From an uncultured Lachnospiraceae bacterium (GTDB taxonomy: Bacteria; Bacillota; Clostridia; Lachnospirales; Lachnospiraceae): DNA of 64,000 nt. This document shows, piece by piece, positions 43,202 through 51,865 of this stretch. The first letter of the stretch is position 1. Each line of letters begins with the position of its first letter. Below the pieces are notes generated by a model, which made no database searches, was not told the DNA's origin, and was given only the letters and a program-made list of their open reading frames with translations. The position numbers and the translations under genes were made by a program. Location: positions 13,577-77,576 of the forward strand of contig CAJUEI010000002.1 in NCBI GenBank assembly GCA_910585255.1, in the 5' to 3' direction.

Positions 43202-43860
43202 GAGGATTATTGGTAAAAGATCTATGTCTGACATTAAAAAATAAAAGATTATTAGTCGTAATTTTATTTCTTGCTGTTATGCTGACTGTATTAAAGGGAG
43301 AGACTGCTGCTAGTTTTGTCATTTCTTTTGTGACAGCACTTTGCGGAACGCTGGTGTTAAATACAATTTCTATTGATGAATTTGATAAAAGTGTTGCTTT
43401 TCTTATGACGATGCCGATTAATAAAGGAATTTATGCAGCAGAAAAATATGTTTTTGCATTGGGAAGCGGATTGGTTGGATGTGTGATTTCTTCTGTTTTT
43501 TATATAATAATGACATCATTTTCATTTGTGGATATCCTGCAGCAGGCACTGTTGATCTTTTTTACTTTGTCGCTGATTCAGATGATTGTGCTGCCGATAC
43601 AGTTTCGGTTTGGAAGTGATATAGGAAAGGTGGTTTTGCTTGGAGGAGTAGCATTTTTTATGGTATCTCTTTCCATTATTACAAAAGTGGGCGGAGAAAA
43701 TCTGCTTATTTGGATGGACAGAGCAGAAAATTTGTTTTTACAGTGGGTGGATTCTAGTGAGAAATGGCTGCTTTATCTTTTAACGGGTGTGATTTGGGTG
43801 ATTTTTGTCGGGATTTCACTTTTAGTCAGCGAAAGCATTATAAAAAAGAAAGAATATTAA
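43198..43860 (+). CDS. ABC-2 type permease
   Basis: A 220-residue protein with six hydrophobic segments and the conserved N-terminal MRGLLVKDLCLTLKNK of clostridial ABC-2 permeases, plus DEFDKSVAFLMTMP. It is the membrane partner of the preceding ATPase. Confidence 0.88.
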   Translation: MRGLLVKDLCLTLKNKRLLVVILFLAVMLTVLKGETAASFVISFVTALCGTLVLNTISIDEFDKSVAFLMTMPINKGIYAAEKYVFALGSGLVGCVISSVFYIIMTSFSFVDILQQALLIFFTLSLIQMIVLPIQFRFGSDIGKVVLLGGVAFFMVSLSIITKVGGENLLIWMDRAENLFLQWVDSSEKWLLYLLTGVIWVIFVGISLLVSESIIKKKEY

Positions 43861-44029
43861 AGTACACTATTTGCAACATTAAGACGACCAGTTATGACAT
43901 TACTATATTGATTTTTGGATTTTTGCCGATAATAACCATGCAGGGATCAGTTGATCTTAGCACAGGCAAATTGTTTACAGCATATGATTCTTCACAAGAC
44001 GGGCAAAATTAAAGTACGAGGTGAAGTAG

Positions 44030-44776
44030 TTGAATATAGCAATCTGTGACGAGGAAGAGACGATACGCTTTGCTATACGGAACTTGATTGAAAAGCAGAA
44101 TATAGATTGTCAGATTACAGAGTTTTCATCCGACAAAGAACTGGTGCAGATCTGGGAATATGGAATAGGAGAGTTTCCCGATCTTCTTTTTCTGGGGATT
44201 ACAAAAGGAATCGATGGAATCGGTATTGCAAAAAGGTTAAGAGATTGGATGGAGGAAAGGCAGAAAGCGGTATGGGGAAGCCTGCCGCTTCTGATCTTTG
44301 TAACCGCATATACAGAGTATATGGCAGAGGCATTTGCAGTTCATGCATTTCAATATGTATTATATCCGTTTCAGGAAACGTTATTGGAAAGTGTATTGGC
44401 ACAGGCTGTACGAGAATATCACTATCTTAAGCCAATGAAGCAGGCGGAGCCAAAGGAGCTTCTGGTAAGGAACAAGACAATATTAAGGAAAGTTCCGACG
44501 GATGATATTTATTATGTGGAAAGCAGCAACCGAAAGGTAATTTTGTACCTTTTTAAAGAAAAGATTGAATATTATGATAAAATCGGTGTATTAGAGAGGG
44601 AACTCTATCCCGGATTTTTCAGGATTCATAAGGGCTATTTGGTAAATATGAAGTATGTGGAGCGGTATGACCGGACAGAGCTTAGGATGAAAAATGGAAA
44701 AAGCCTGTTGATTTCCAAATACAAATATCAGGAATTTGTAAAAGCATATCTGGATTATATGGCAAAAGAGCTATAA
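44030..44776 (+). CDS. LytTR regulator with degenerate receiver domain
   Basis: A 248-residue protein. Residues 1-125 form a receiver-like domain and 145-245 a LytTR DNA-binding domain (VRNKTILRKVPTDDIYYVES, FFRIHKGYLVNMKYVERYD). The usual phosphoacceptor position reads FLGIT instead of FLDIx, so the Asp is replaced by Gly, and the acidic pocket is only partly kept (ICDEEE). No histidine kinase is adjacent. It starts at TTG with GAGGTGA upstream. It probably acts independently of phosphorylation. Confidence 0.85.
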   Translation: MNIAICDEEETIRFAIRNLIEKQNIDCQITEFSSDKELVQIWEYGIGEFPDLLFLGITKGIDGIGIAKRLRDWMEERQKAVWGSLPLLIFVTAYTEYMAEAFAVHAFQYVLYPFQETLLESVLAQAVREYHYLKPMKQAEPKELLVRNKTILRKVPTDDIYYVESSNRKVILYLFKEKIEYYDKIGVLERELYPGFFRIHKGYLVNMKYVERYDRTELRMKNGKSLLISKYKYQEFVKAYLDYMAKEL

Positions 44777-44870
44777 ATCGAACCGTGCCTGTCAGAATCC
44801 GATTATGCTGTAATCAATCAGACTGCAGAAAGAAAACGATAGTATGGGAAAACAGCAAGGAGGTAGCAGG

Positions 44871-45548
44871 ATGAGGGTGACAACACGAATGTTAGATGAA
44901 GCAGCGATTCGGGCGGGATTTCCGGTTAATCACAATTCGCTTTTAAATTATTTCAATAACGGCAGTATGGAAAATACCTTACTAAGTGCATTAAATAAAA
45001 GAAACGGGAAGATGAATCTCTGGAATAAAGAGAATGGAAAAACGAGTGAATATGAAAATCTGGATCAGACAGCCGATCAACTGTTGAAAAAGATGGAAAT
45101 ATTTATGGCAAAGGGAAAAGATTCTATCTTTGAAAAGGCAAAAGAAAGTGGGAATAAGGATGAAATTTGCACCCATGCAGAAGAGATGGTAAAAAAATAT
45201 AATTCTACTATGCAGGCATTAAAGAAATCAACGGATTTCTTAAGTGAATATTATCAGAAGAAGATGAATCAGACCGTTTCTGAACAAAAGGATGCATTGG
45301 GCAAAATTGGAATTATGGTAGAAACAGACGGAACATTAAAATTGGATCAGAAGAAGTTTCAGGAAGCAGATATCGAAACGATAGAGAAGGTATTGGGATC
45401 TTCCGGGAGTTTTTCTGTAAAGGTGGATTCTTTGGCAGAGAAGATATCTGATCATGCAGAGGCAAATGTAAAGGCTGTTTCAAGTCAGTATAATGCAAGC
45501 GGAGATATGGCTGCGGATTTTATTAGTCGATATAATTTTTATGGGTGA
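44871..45548 (+). CDS. FliD C-terminal-like protein, possibly flagellar
   Basis: A 225-residue protein. The C-terminal third (KIGIMVETDGTLKLDQKKFQ, then LGSSGSFSVKVDSLAEKI, ending in SRYNFYG) resembles the C-terminus of the flagellar cap protein FliD. The N-terminal half is helical and charged. It lacks the rest of FliD. ATG 44871 follows AAGGAGG. It may be a partial cap-like or secreted flagellar protein; this is inferred from one region of similarity. Confidence 0.55.
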   Translation: MRVTTRMLDEAAIRAGFPVNHNSLLNYFNNGSMENTLLSALNKRNGKMNLWNKENGKTSEYENLDQTADQLLKKMEIFMAKGKDSIFEKAKESGNKDEICTHAEEMVKKYNSTMQALKKSTDFLSEYYQKKMNQTVSEQKDALGKIGIMVETDGTLKLDQKKFQEADIETIEKVLGSSGSFSVKVDSLAEKISDHAEANVKAVSSQYNASGDMAADFISRYNFYG

Positions 45549-45611
45549 TAAAGATTAGAAGAAATTGTGTTAGAGGGAATATGCCGCTAAGGCGGCACAC
45601 GGGTCACACAG

Positions 45612-45640
45612 CGAGCAGGGAAAGGAAATTTCCCTGCTCG
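45612..45640. terminator. Bidirectional hairpin between convergent genes
   Basis: CGAGCAGGGAAA pairs with TTTCCCTGCTCG. It lies between the FliD-like gene and the minus-strand MerR gene. A smaller TGCCGC/GCGGCA hairpin precedes it at 45582. Confidence 0.6.
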
Positions 45641-45669
45641 ATTGTATATGGGCGTCCAAATGAAAGATA

Positions 45670-46485
45670 TCAGCGGGGCTCATTTGTATTTTTTTCTGCA
45701 ATAGGACAGAGCAGTTCCATATAATACTGATTTATTCCGTCCGTGGTTGCATTGAATAGATAGCGGGAGTAAATCGTAGATTCTAAGTGAATTTGCTGCT
45801 GTCTGCACCACTCTAATAGAGAAGAAAGATTTAATCCCTTGGCACTTCTGATTGGAGAAGGGAGAAGCAGACTGACACATTCAGGAAGCTCCATCATAAC
45901 AGGCGGAATTTCTAAAGGGAAAGGAAAGCTTTCTATGGCTTCTTCATCCACTGTACGTAAAATTCGATTCGGATCGGAAAGACAACATTCGGGACTCGGT
46001 GCATTTTCAAAGACCTCATAGGTCCAGACCATAGGAGAATTTTCTATTGAATAGGAATCCATATGATCGATGGGAAGCGGCCAGACGGATTGATATACGA
46101 TATAGATTGGCGGCATTTTACGGATAATCGGGGTATCTAGCGGAGCACTTTGCATAATCGCATTTTTAAAGAGTTCTAATCGATTTAAATAGGATTTATG
46201 CCGCATAATTTTTTCGTTTTCTTCTTTTATCTTTTCCTTTAAAATTGTTTCCCATGCCGAAAGATCTGTGTGAAAAAAGATCGTTCGGATCTCTTCTAAA
46301 CTCATATCTACATTTCGGTAGTAGAGAATATCCTGGATTTCCCGGATATTCTCCATGGTGTACTGTCGGTAGCCGTTGGCAGCTTTTTTAGGATGTATTA
46401 ATCCTTTTGATTCATAAAAACGCAGAGTCTGCGGTGTTAGGTTTAGTAGTTTGGCTATCTGACGAATTGAATAATAATGTTCCAT
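45670..46485 (-). CDS. MerR family transcriptional regulator
   Basis: A 271-residue regulator with an N-terminal MerR HTH (about 1-70; IRQIAKLLNLTPQTLRFYES and the YRQYTMENI wing), a helical linker, and a C-terminal domain like GyrI/BltR-type effector binding. It is 19 bp downstream of the degenerate transposase gene on the same strand, so the two may form an operon. The inducer is unknown. Confidence 0.85.
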   Translation of the reverse strand: MEHYYSIRQIAKLLNLTPQTLRFYESKGLIHPKKAANGYRQYTMENIREIQDILYYRNVDMSLEEIRTIFFHTDLSAWETILKEKIKEENEKIMRHKSYLNRLELFKNAIMQSAPLDTPIIRKMPPIYIVYQSVWPLPIDHMDSYSIENSPMVWTYEVFENAPSPECCLSDPNRILRTVDEEAIESFPFPLEIPPVMMELPECVSLLLPSPIRSAKGLNLSSLLEWCRQQQIHLESTIYSRYLFNATTDGINQYYMELLCPIAEKNTNEPR

Positions 46486-46504
46486 AGCAGCCTCCTAATT
46501 TTTA

Positions 46505-47566
46505 TTATGCCTGTTTTTGCATCGTCTGTTCGAAAGTTTTCTGTTCAAAGGATGCAGTGTAGAGCTGGGAGCGGTATACCGCATAGATAACAGACGGATT
46601 GTGGATATGCAGCATCATAAAACTCCCGGCTGGCGGAACAGAGAGAAAGTCATGCTGAATCACATAATTTCTTTTATTAATATAAAAGCGTCCGCTGCTG
46701 TTCATATGCCATGGGCGGTGATAGGAAAGAGCAAGCTTTAGTGCAGCATCACTTGGAGCTGGCTTAAAGCTGGCACTTTGAGCAGCACGAAGGATATATT
46801 TTTTATTGAATTCCATTAAAAAGCAGGAAGAAGAAGGATTGGCTTCTTTTAAATATTCGGTTAAAGTATGTATCAGATAATCTCTTCTTGCGTTTTTCGT
46901 CTCAGCAGTACATTCTTCATAAGTAATTGAAAGCATATCCATTGCTTCCTTTATTGTCTTAGAAAGCTCTTCTGTATGGACAGAAGGCAGTAGATGGAGA
47001 CATAGGCGGACAGGAATTCCATTTTTAGAAAATCCGTCAAAAAGCAAAGCAAAATAGGAAAATCCATTTGGGCGTGAAGACAGACGATAGGAAAGGATTC
47101 TGCCTGTTGCATCATCTAATAAAAATAGATGAAAGCAGTCGGATTCTGCCGGAATAGATAATACATGGACAAGGGCACCAGCCGATGCTTCCCGATTGCG
47201 GATTTCTGGAAATCGTAATGTCCGGTTTTGCTTTAGAGGACTTTCGATTTGATGTTCTTTTAATATATTATAAAGGGCAGAGTAAGAAATTTCTATAGAA
47301 AAATCTTCTTTTAATGCCTGCCTGTAACGGGATATATTCATATCCTGATAAGGAGGAAGAGATTTATTGGTAATGATGGTCTGATGCATTTTTGCATTGG
47401 CTGTTTCCCGCACAGATACAGGAAGAAGGTTGCCCTGCTGATACTGAAGTTTTAAACGTGAAATCTGTCTTTCCGAAAGGCCCAGCAGTTTTGCTGCTTC
47501 CTTTCTGGAGTATTCATGATTACAATATTGATGAATAATCTCATATTTTGTATGATATGCGGTCAT
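46505..47566 (-). CDS. Degenerate ISNCY/IS1202-like transposase, possibly domesticated
   Basis: A 353-residue intact frame. The N-terminus has an HTH (SRKEAAKLLGLSERQISRLK) like ISNCY/IS1202 transposases. The middle keeps the shape of the catalytic core, including LFLLDDATGRILSYR, but the first catalytic Asp (QIDGS in the family) reads HVLSI and the second (DRHS) reads LHLLPS. I see no terminal repeats flanking it. AAAGGGG precedes ATG. A full-length frame with lost catalytic residues, coupled to a MerR regulator, suggests reuse as a DNA-binding protein. Confidence 0.6.
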   Translation of the reverse strand: MTAYHTKYEIIHQYCNHEYSRKEAAKLLGLSERQISRLKLQYQQGNLLPVSVRETANAKMHQTIITNKSLPPYQDMNISRYRQALKEDFSIEISYSALYNILKEHQIESPLKQNRTLRFPEIRNREASAGALVHVLSIPAESDCFHLFLLDDATGRILSYRLSSRPNGFSYFALLFDGFSKNGIPVRLCLHLLPSVHTEELSKTIKEAMDMLSITYEECTAETKNARRDYLIHTLTEYLKEANPSSSCFLMEFNKKYILRAAQSASFKPAPSDAALKLALSYHRPWHMNSSGRFYINKRNYVIQHDFLSVPPAGSFMMLHIHNPSVIYAVYRSQLYTASFEQKTFEQTMQKQA

Positions 47567-47849
47567 AATAAAAACCCCTTTCTAATTTGTTTTGTTATCT
47601 AAAGTCTAAACTATAAAGTAACTATAAGGTCAAGAAACACTACAATACAAAAACCTTACAAAATTTTAAAGCAATGACATAAAAAAGAAAGAGAATAGAT
47701 AAAATCGTAATTTTTTCGTTTAATTTGAAAAAATTGGTGACATTTAAAAAGATAACTGATAATTAAGAGAGAAAAATAGATTTTAGAAAAAATATTTGCT
47801 ATACTGTTCTCAGAAAAAATACAAGAATGAAATAAATAATTAAGAAGGG
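47567..47849. other. AT-rich divergent intergenic region
   Basis: Separates the transposase-like gene (minus) from the wall-binding protein gene (plus). A TATACT-like box occurs near 47800. No clear operator dyad is seen. Confidence 0.4.
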
Positions 47850-47861
47850 ATGAAGAAAATT

Positions 47862-49208
47862 ATGAAGAAAATGACAACAAAGAGAAAAGTACAGGGAGCA
47901 GCAGCAATTTCTATGTTATGTTTAATAGGGACACTTGGAGTTTGTCATGCCGCACCGCAAGAGGGATGGGTAAAAGAAAGCAGCAGAGGAAATGGGTGGT
48001 ATTATTATATAAATGGAAATAAAGTATACAATTCTTGGGCAAAGTCAGGGAATGATTGGTACTATCTTGGAGAAAGCGGAGAAATGGCGACCAACTGTTT
48101 TATTAATAATGATGATCGCTATACAATAGAAGCACCAGATGATAATACTGCAGAGTGGTATTATGTAGGGGCAGACGGAAAGATGGCGAAAGGCTGGGTA
48201 GAAGTGCAGTATCGTCAGAACAGTCCGGCAGATGCAAGAGACAAACAGTGGTATTATTTTGGAAGTTCTGGTGTAATGTATTCTTCTGCTTGGATACAGG
48301 GGGCAAAAAGCTGGTATTATGTATTAGAAAACGGAGTGATGCTGACAGATGCAGTAGGACCAAAATTGCGTAATAACGGAGACTATCGTTATGAGCAGGA
48401 CAATATGTTTGACTATATTTATAATAAGGACGGTGTATTGGTAACGGGTTGGTGTCAGGATAAAGATACTACGGATTGGTATTACTGTGGGGCAGATGGC
48501 GTAATTTATGAAGACCGTTGGGGATATATCGGAAATAAGTGGTATTATTTAGGGAAAGACGGAATTATGTATGACAATGAGACAGGAAAGCATTATGGAA
48601 AATATGGAATTGCTGAGGTGGACGGAGATGAGTTCTGCTTTTCGTCAAGCGGTGCGATTATGACAGGATGGGTCGATGTGGATGATGATCGCCGGGTGGA
48701 GAAATGGCATTATTTTGGAACGAGTGGTTCCCATGTAGTGGATAAGTGGAGCCGAGTAAATGGAAAGTGGTATTATTTGGGAAAGACCGGGGAGATGGTA
48801 ACAGGATTTTTAAAGAGAACCGGAAGCGGGAATGCTTATGTTTATGAGGAGATTTCCGCTCCTGAGGCTGCAGCAAGCGGAGTGGCTTATTATTATCTGA
48901 ATCCTAAGGGGGGAGCTATGATAACGGGATCGTTGACTTTATATGCAGAGGATGGAAGAACGGTCGATCGGGAATATTATTTTGATGAGGATGGGGTAAT
49001 GGTAACAGAGCAGGTGCAGTATACGACTCGTGGCGGTGCTAGAACGTATTGTTATTACGGAAGTGATGGAAAGCGGGTAACGGATTTAAAGAATACGACT
49101 ATTTGGAAGGGGAGTAATGGGAAATATTATCCGGCAGAGACAGCGGCAAATAGTGCAGATAGAGTATATGCTACTGTGGATGCGAATGGGGTAATTCGCT
49201 TGAAATAG
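47862..49208 (+). CDS. Secreted protein with cell-wall-binding (choline/glucan-binding type) repeats
   Basis: About 448 residues. A lysine-rich start and hydrophobic stretch (AAAISMLCLIGTLGVCHAA) form a signal peptide. The remainder is roughly a dozen repeats of the type WYYxGxxGxM, with aromatic residues spaced every 18-22 residues, as in CW_binding_1 domains of autolysins and choline-binding proteins. No catalytic domain is present, so it is a repeat-only surface protein. ATG 47850 is an alternative start, but GAAGGG would abut it; 47862 is better placed. Confidence 0.82.
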   Translation: MKKMTTKRKVQGAAAISMLCLIGTLGVCHAAPQEGWVKESSRGNGWYYYINGNKVYNSWAKSGNDWYYLGESGEMATNCFINNDDRYTIEAPDDNTAEWYYVGADGKMAKGWVEVQYRQNSPADARDKQWYYFGSSGVMYSSAWIQGAKSWYYVLENGVMLTDAVGPKLRNNGDYRYEQDNMFDYIYNKDGVLVTGWCQDKDTTDWYYCGADGVIYEDRWGYIGNKWYYLGKDGIMYDNETGKHYGKYGIAEVDGDEFCFSSSGAIMTGWVDVDDDRRVEKWHYFGTSGSHVVDKWSRVNGKWYYLGKTGEMVTGFLKRTGSGNAYVYEEISAPEAAASGVAYYYLNPKGGAMITGSLTLYAEDGRTVDREYYFDEDGVMVTEQVQYTTRGGARTYCYYGSDGKRVTDLKNTTIWKGSNGKYYPAETAANSADRVYATVDANGVIRLK

Positions 49209-49223
49209 GAATAGGGATGTAGG

Positions 49224-49270
49224 GGGACGCTAGAGCGGGGAAGAAATTGCTTCCCCGTTCTGGCTGTTTT
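49224..49270. repeat. GGACGCTAGAG...TTCTGGCTG palindromic element, copy 2
   Basis: GGACGCTAGAGCGGGGAAG and CTTCCCCGTTCTGGCTG surround a short loop, followed by TTTTTTCC. It lies 15 bp after the wall-binding gene and can act as its terminator. Confidence 0.7.
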
Positions 49271-49306
49271 TTCCTGTTAGTGGGATATATGATAGCGGGG
49301 TTTTTG

Positions 49307-49335
49307 TTGACATGAGGAAGTGATTGTGTTACACT
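49307..49335 (+). promoter_or_regulatory. Sigma-A promoter upstream of a small ORF
   Basis: TTGACA (49307-49312), 17-bp spacer, TACACT (49330-49335). Confidence 0.65.
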
Positions 49336-49367
49336 TATTGTAAATTTTAGAGAGGAAGGTGATTGTT

Positions 49368-49466
49368 ATGTTGTATGATAAGAGAGAGAATGGGTGTTTT
49401 GATTGGAAGTTTAGGGAGATAAGTATAAGAGAAAAGAATGAGAATAATGGGTACAATGCTCTTTGA
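49368..49466 (+). CDS. Possible 32-residue peptide or frameshifted gene start
   Basis: ATG 49368 has a good GAGGAAGGTGA upstream and lies about 26 bp after a predicted transcription start. It encodes a charged 32-residue peptide (starting MLYDKRENGCFDWKF). From 49463 another frame continues with IFRITGENVERIDLSGIKEC, so this could be the start of a longer gene broken by a frameshift, or a leader peptide. A terminator-like structure at 49527-49562 follows. I do not recognise the product. Confidence 0.4.
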   Translation: MLYDKRENGCFDWKFREISIREKNENNGYNAL

Positions 49467-49526
49467 TTTTTAGGATTACTGGAGAGAATGTAGAGCGGAT
49501 AGATTTGTCGGGGATCAAAGAATGTT

Positions 49527-49562
49527 GGCACCTTTTATTTGGGTGTTTTTTTTGTGCCTTTT
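49527..49562 (+). terminator. Terminator-like structure with alternative pairing before rtcB
   Basis: GGCACC can pair either with GGGTG (followed by eight T) or with GTGCC further on (followed by seven T). The two options are mutually exclusive. Downstream are three near copies of CTTATACTTGT (about 49585-49620). Confidence 0.45.
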
Positions 49563-49660
49563 TTTGTATCTTTTTTTATTTTATACTTTCTTATACTTGT
49601 CTTATACTTGTCTTATGCTTGGATTATTTATGTTTCGATATTCAGAAAGGAATGAATAAG

Positions 49661-50764
49661 ATGGAGATTGTAAAAGGGGCTTTTTCTGAGGCAAAGATAT
49701 TTACGGATCAAATAGAGGAGTATGCAAAAGCACAGATTCAGATGATTTGTGACAATCCTGTTTCGCAGGATAGTAAGATTCGGATCATGCCGGATGTGCA
49801 TCCTGGTAATGTGGGGACGGTTGGATTGACAATGACGGTAAAGGAACGGATGATTCCGAATTTATTGGGAATTGATATTGGATGCGGGGTTAGTTGTGTA
49901 AAGGTAAAAGGAAAGAAAATAGAGCTGCAGAAATTGGATACGGTAATTCGGGAACGGATTCCGGTGGGTTTTCAGATTCGGGAAGGACTTCATACTCTTG
50001 CAGAGGCATTTCGGTTGGATCGGCTATGCTGTTTTCGTCACGTAAATGAAGGAAAAGCACTTCTTAGTCTTGGAACACTGGGGGGAGGAAATCATTTTAT
50101 TGAGGCGGATCGGGATGAGGAGGGGCAGATTTATTTGACGGTACATTCCGGGAGCCGGCATTTGGGGAAGGAAGTGACAGATTTTTATATAAAAGAGGGA
50201 GCGAAGAGATTAAAAGCACAGAAAAAACAAGTGCCTTATCCGCTGACTTGGATAGAGGGAGATTTGATGAGAGAGTATATGGCTGATGTAAAAGTGGTAC
50301 AGGAATTTGCTGCTTTAAATCGGGAGATTATTCTTGCCGAGATTTTAAAGGGAATGAAGTGGAAAGAGGCGGAGTGGATTTCTTCTGTGCATAATTATTT
50401 AGAGTCGAATGGAGAGGAGAGTATTCTTCGAAAGGGTGCGATTTCAGCAAGGCAGGGGGAGGCGGTTGTGATTCCGGTTAATATGAGAGATGGGATTATT
50501 TTAGGAGTTGGAAAAGGGAATCCTGATTGGAATGAATCAGCACCGCATGGCTCAGGACGGCGGATGAGACGGGATGAGGTGAAGAAGCATTATACGGTTT
50601 CTGCCTTTAAAAAAGAGATGAAAGGGATTTATAGCAGCTGTATCAGTGCAGATACTTTGGAGGAAGCTCCTTTTGCATATCGTTCTTTGGAAGAGATCGT
50701 TGGGAAGCTGGAGGAAACGGTAGAGATAAAAACCGTGTTAAAGCCGGTCTACAATTTTAAATAG
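49661..50764 (+). CDS. rtcB: RNA ligase RtcB
   Basis: A 367-residue 3'-phosphate/5'-OH RNA ligase. Family motifs are present in order: PDVHPGNVGTVG, GIDIGCGVSCVKV (metal Cys), LGGGNHFIE, VHSGSRHLG, and the guanylylated His region near the C-terminus in SAPHGSGRRMRR. ATG 49661 is chosen with AAAGGA upstream; a longer in-frame extension to 49463 encodes an unrelated hydrophobic stretch. kptA, which also acts on RNA ends, lies 450 bp downstream. RtcB seals broken tRNAs and rRNAs in bacteria. Confidence 0.93.
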   Translation: MEIVKGAFSEAKIFTDQIEEYAKAQIQMICDNPVSQDSKIRIMPDVHPGNVGTVGLTMTVKERMIPNLLGIDIGCGVSCVKVKGKKIELQKLDTVIRERIPVGFQIREGLHTLAEAFRLDRLCCFRHVNEGKALLSLGTLGGGNHFIEADRDEEGQIYLTVHSGSRHLGKEVTDFYIKEGAKRLKAQKKQVPYPLTWIEGDLMREYMADVKVVQEFAALNREIILAEILKGMKWKEAEWISSVHNYLESNGEESILRKGAISARQGEAVVIPVNMRDGIILGVGKGNPDWNESAPHGSGRRMRRDEVKKHYTVSAFKKEMKGIYSSCISADTLEEAPFAYRSLEEIVGKLEETVEIKTVLKPVYNFK

Positions 50765-50827
50765 TGGGTTTGGTAAAAAGAAGGAGTAATTTTTTGCTTG
50801 TATTCAGGAGAATTGTGTGGTACGATA

Positions 50828-50856
50828 AAAAGAGGGATATTTCTATCCCTCTTAGC
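50828..50856 (-). terminator. Terminator of the small minus-strand gene, usable in both directions
   Basis: AAGAGGGATA pairs with TATCCCTCTT. On the minus strand it is followed by TTTTATCG; on the plus strand it lies 65 bp after rtcB. Confidence 0.65.
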
Positions 50857-50865
50857 AGATTAAGA

Positions 50866-51042
50866 TTAATTGACAGCAGGTGTGAAATGGAGCAGATTAG
50901 ATGAAGCAGCAGGCGACTTTTTGGGCTGGCTCTTTCGTTTTAAATGAAAGGCGTGGCAGATATAAGCCTCTGTCTTTGTTTCTTCTGATAAAATAACAGT
51001 TCCATCTATCCCCAAAGATTCTAAATAGTTTTTAATTGTCAT
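50866..51042 (-). CDS. Small 58-residue protein of unknown function
   Basis: An ATG on the minus strand with GGAGCTTCTT upstream opens 58 codons (MTIKNYLESLGIDGTVIL start, ending LLHFTPAVN) and stops 10 bp before a good terminator. The first half is acidic, the second basic (HLKRKSQPKKS). It has a start site, length and terminator as a real small gene would. It lies between rtcB and kptA on the opposite strand. I do not recognise it. Confidence 0.6.
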   Translation of the reverse strand: MTIKNYLESLGIDGTVILSEETKTEAYICHAFHLKRKSQPKKSPAASSNLLHFTPAVN

Positions 51043-51218
51043 AAGAAGCTCCTTTCATTTGTTTTGATAAAGATAGAATACCAGATATTTGTGAATAATG
51101 TATGGAGTTTTTGTTAAATTCGCAGAAATCCTTAAAATTTTTTGTGAAGTTTGATGAATAAGAGAAGAAAATTTTTAGAAATAAGGAAAAATTTTTTATA
51201 TAAGAAAGAGAAATCTAG

Positions 51219-51773
51219 ATGAGTTTGGATAGTATAAGTAAATATATGAGTCTGATCTTGCGTCATAAACCGGAGACGATAGGGATTACGTTGGATCAGC
51301 ATGGTTGGGCGGATGTAGAGGAATTGATAAAGGGAATCCAAAAGACCAGATATTTGGATCGGCAGATGTTGGAAGAGATTGTGAGAACGGATACCAAGCA
51401 GCGGTATTCTTTTAATGCAGATCAGACGAAAATTAGGGCAAATCAGGGACATTCTATTCCGGTGGATGTAGAATTGGAAGAGCAGATGCCGCCGGATTGG
51501 CTGTGGCATGGAACAGCAGAGAAATATACCAGTTCAATTGAAAAGCAGGGACTTCTTGCTAAGACAAGGCTTTATGTACATTTGTCTGTGGATCTGCAGA
51601 CCGCATTAGCTGTGGGGAAACGGCATGGAAAGCCTGTGATCTATCGGATTAACAGTAAAAAGATGAAAGAGGACGGCTATCGGTTCTATTGTTCAGTAAA
51701 CGGGGTTTGGCTGACGAAGCGGGTGCCTTTAAACTATTTAGAACGGTGGAAAATGGGACAGGATGATATTTGA
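51219..51773 (+). CDS. kptA: RNA 2'-phosphotransferase (Tpt1/KptA)
   Basis: A 184-residue enzyme that transfers a 2'-phosphate from RNA to NAD+. Visible family features are the N-terminal SKYMSLILRHKPETIGITLDQ, DWLWHGTAEK, and the RLYVHLSVDLQTALAVGKRHG segment with the conserved Arg-His-x-x-Arg residues of the active site. Its ribosome site is weak. In bacteria its natural role is uncertain because they lack the yeast tRNA splicing route. Closeness to rtcB suggests RNA repair. Confidence 0.92.
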   Translation: MSLDSISKYMSLILRHKPETIGITLDQHGWADVEELIKGIQKTRYLDRQMLEEIVRTDTKQRYSFNADQTKIRANQGHSIPVDVELEEQMPPDWLWHGTAEKYTSSIEKQGLLAKTRLYVHLSVDLQTALAVGKRHGKPVIYRINSKKMKEDGYRFYCSVNGVWLTKRVPLNYLERWKMGQDDI

Positions 51774-51865
51774 CAGATAGAGGATGGATATGTGATAGAA
51801 TAAAAAATAAAAGAAAGGAAAAGCTATTCATATTATTTGGGATATTGGAATAGCAGGAATGAGAG

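Noticed and set aside
43906..43932. Second sigma-28 promoter (GCCGATAA before the LytTR gene)
   Set aside because: The -10 is perfect but the -35 position reads TATT instead of TAAA, and the downstream gene is not clearly flagellar.
44774..44805. Sigma-28 promoter before the FliD-like gene
   Set aside because: TAAA and TCCGATTA are 20 bp apart, too far for sigma-28/sigma-D.
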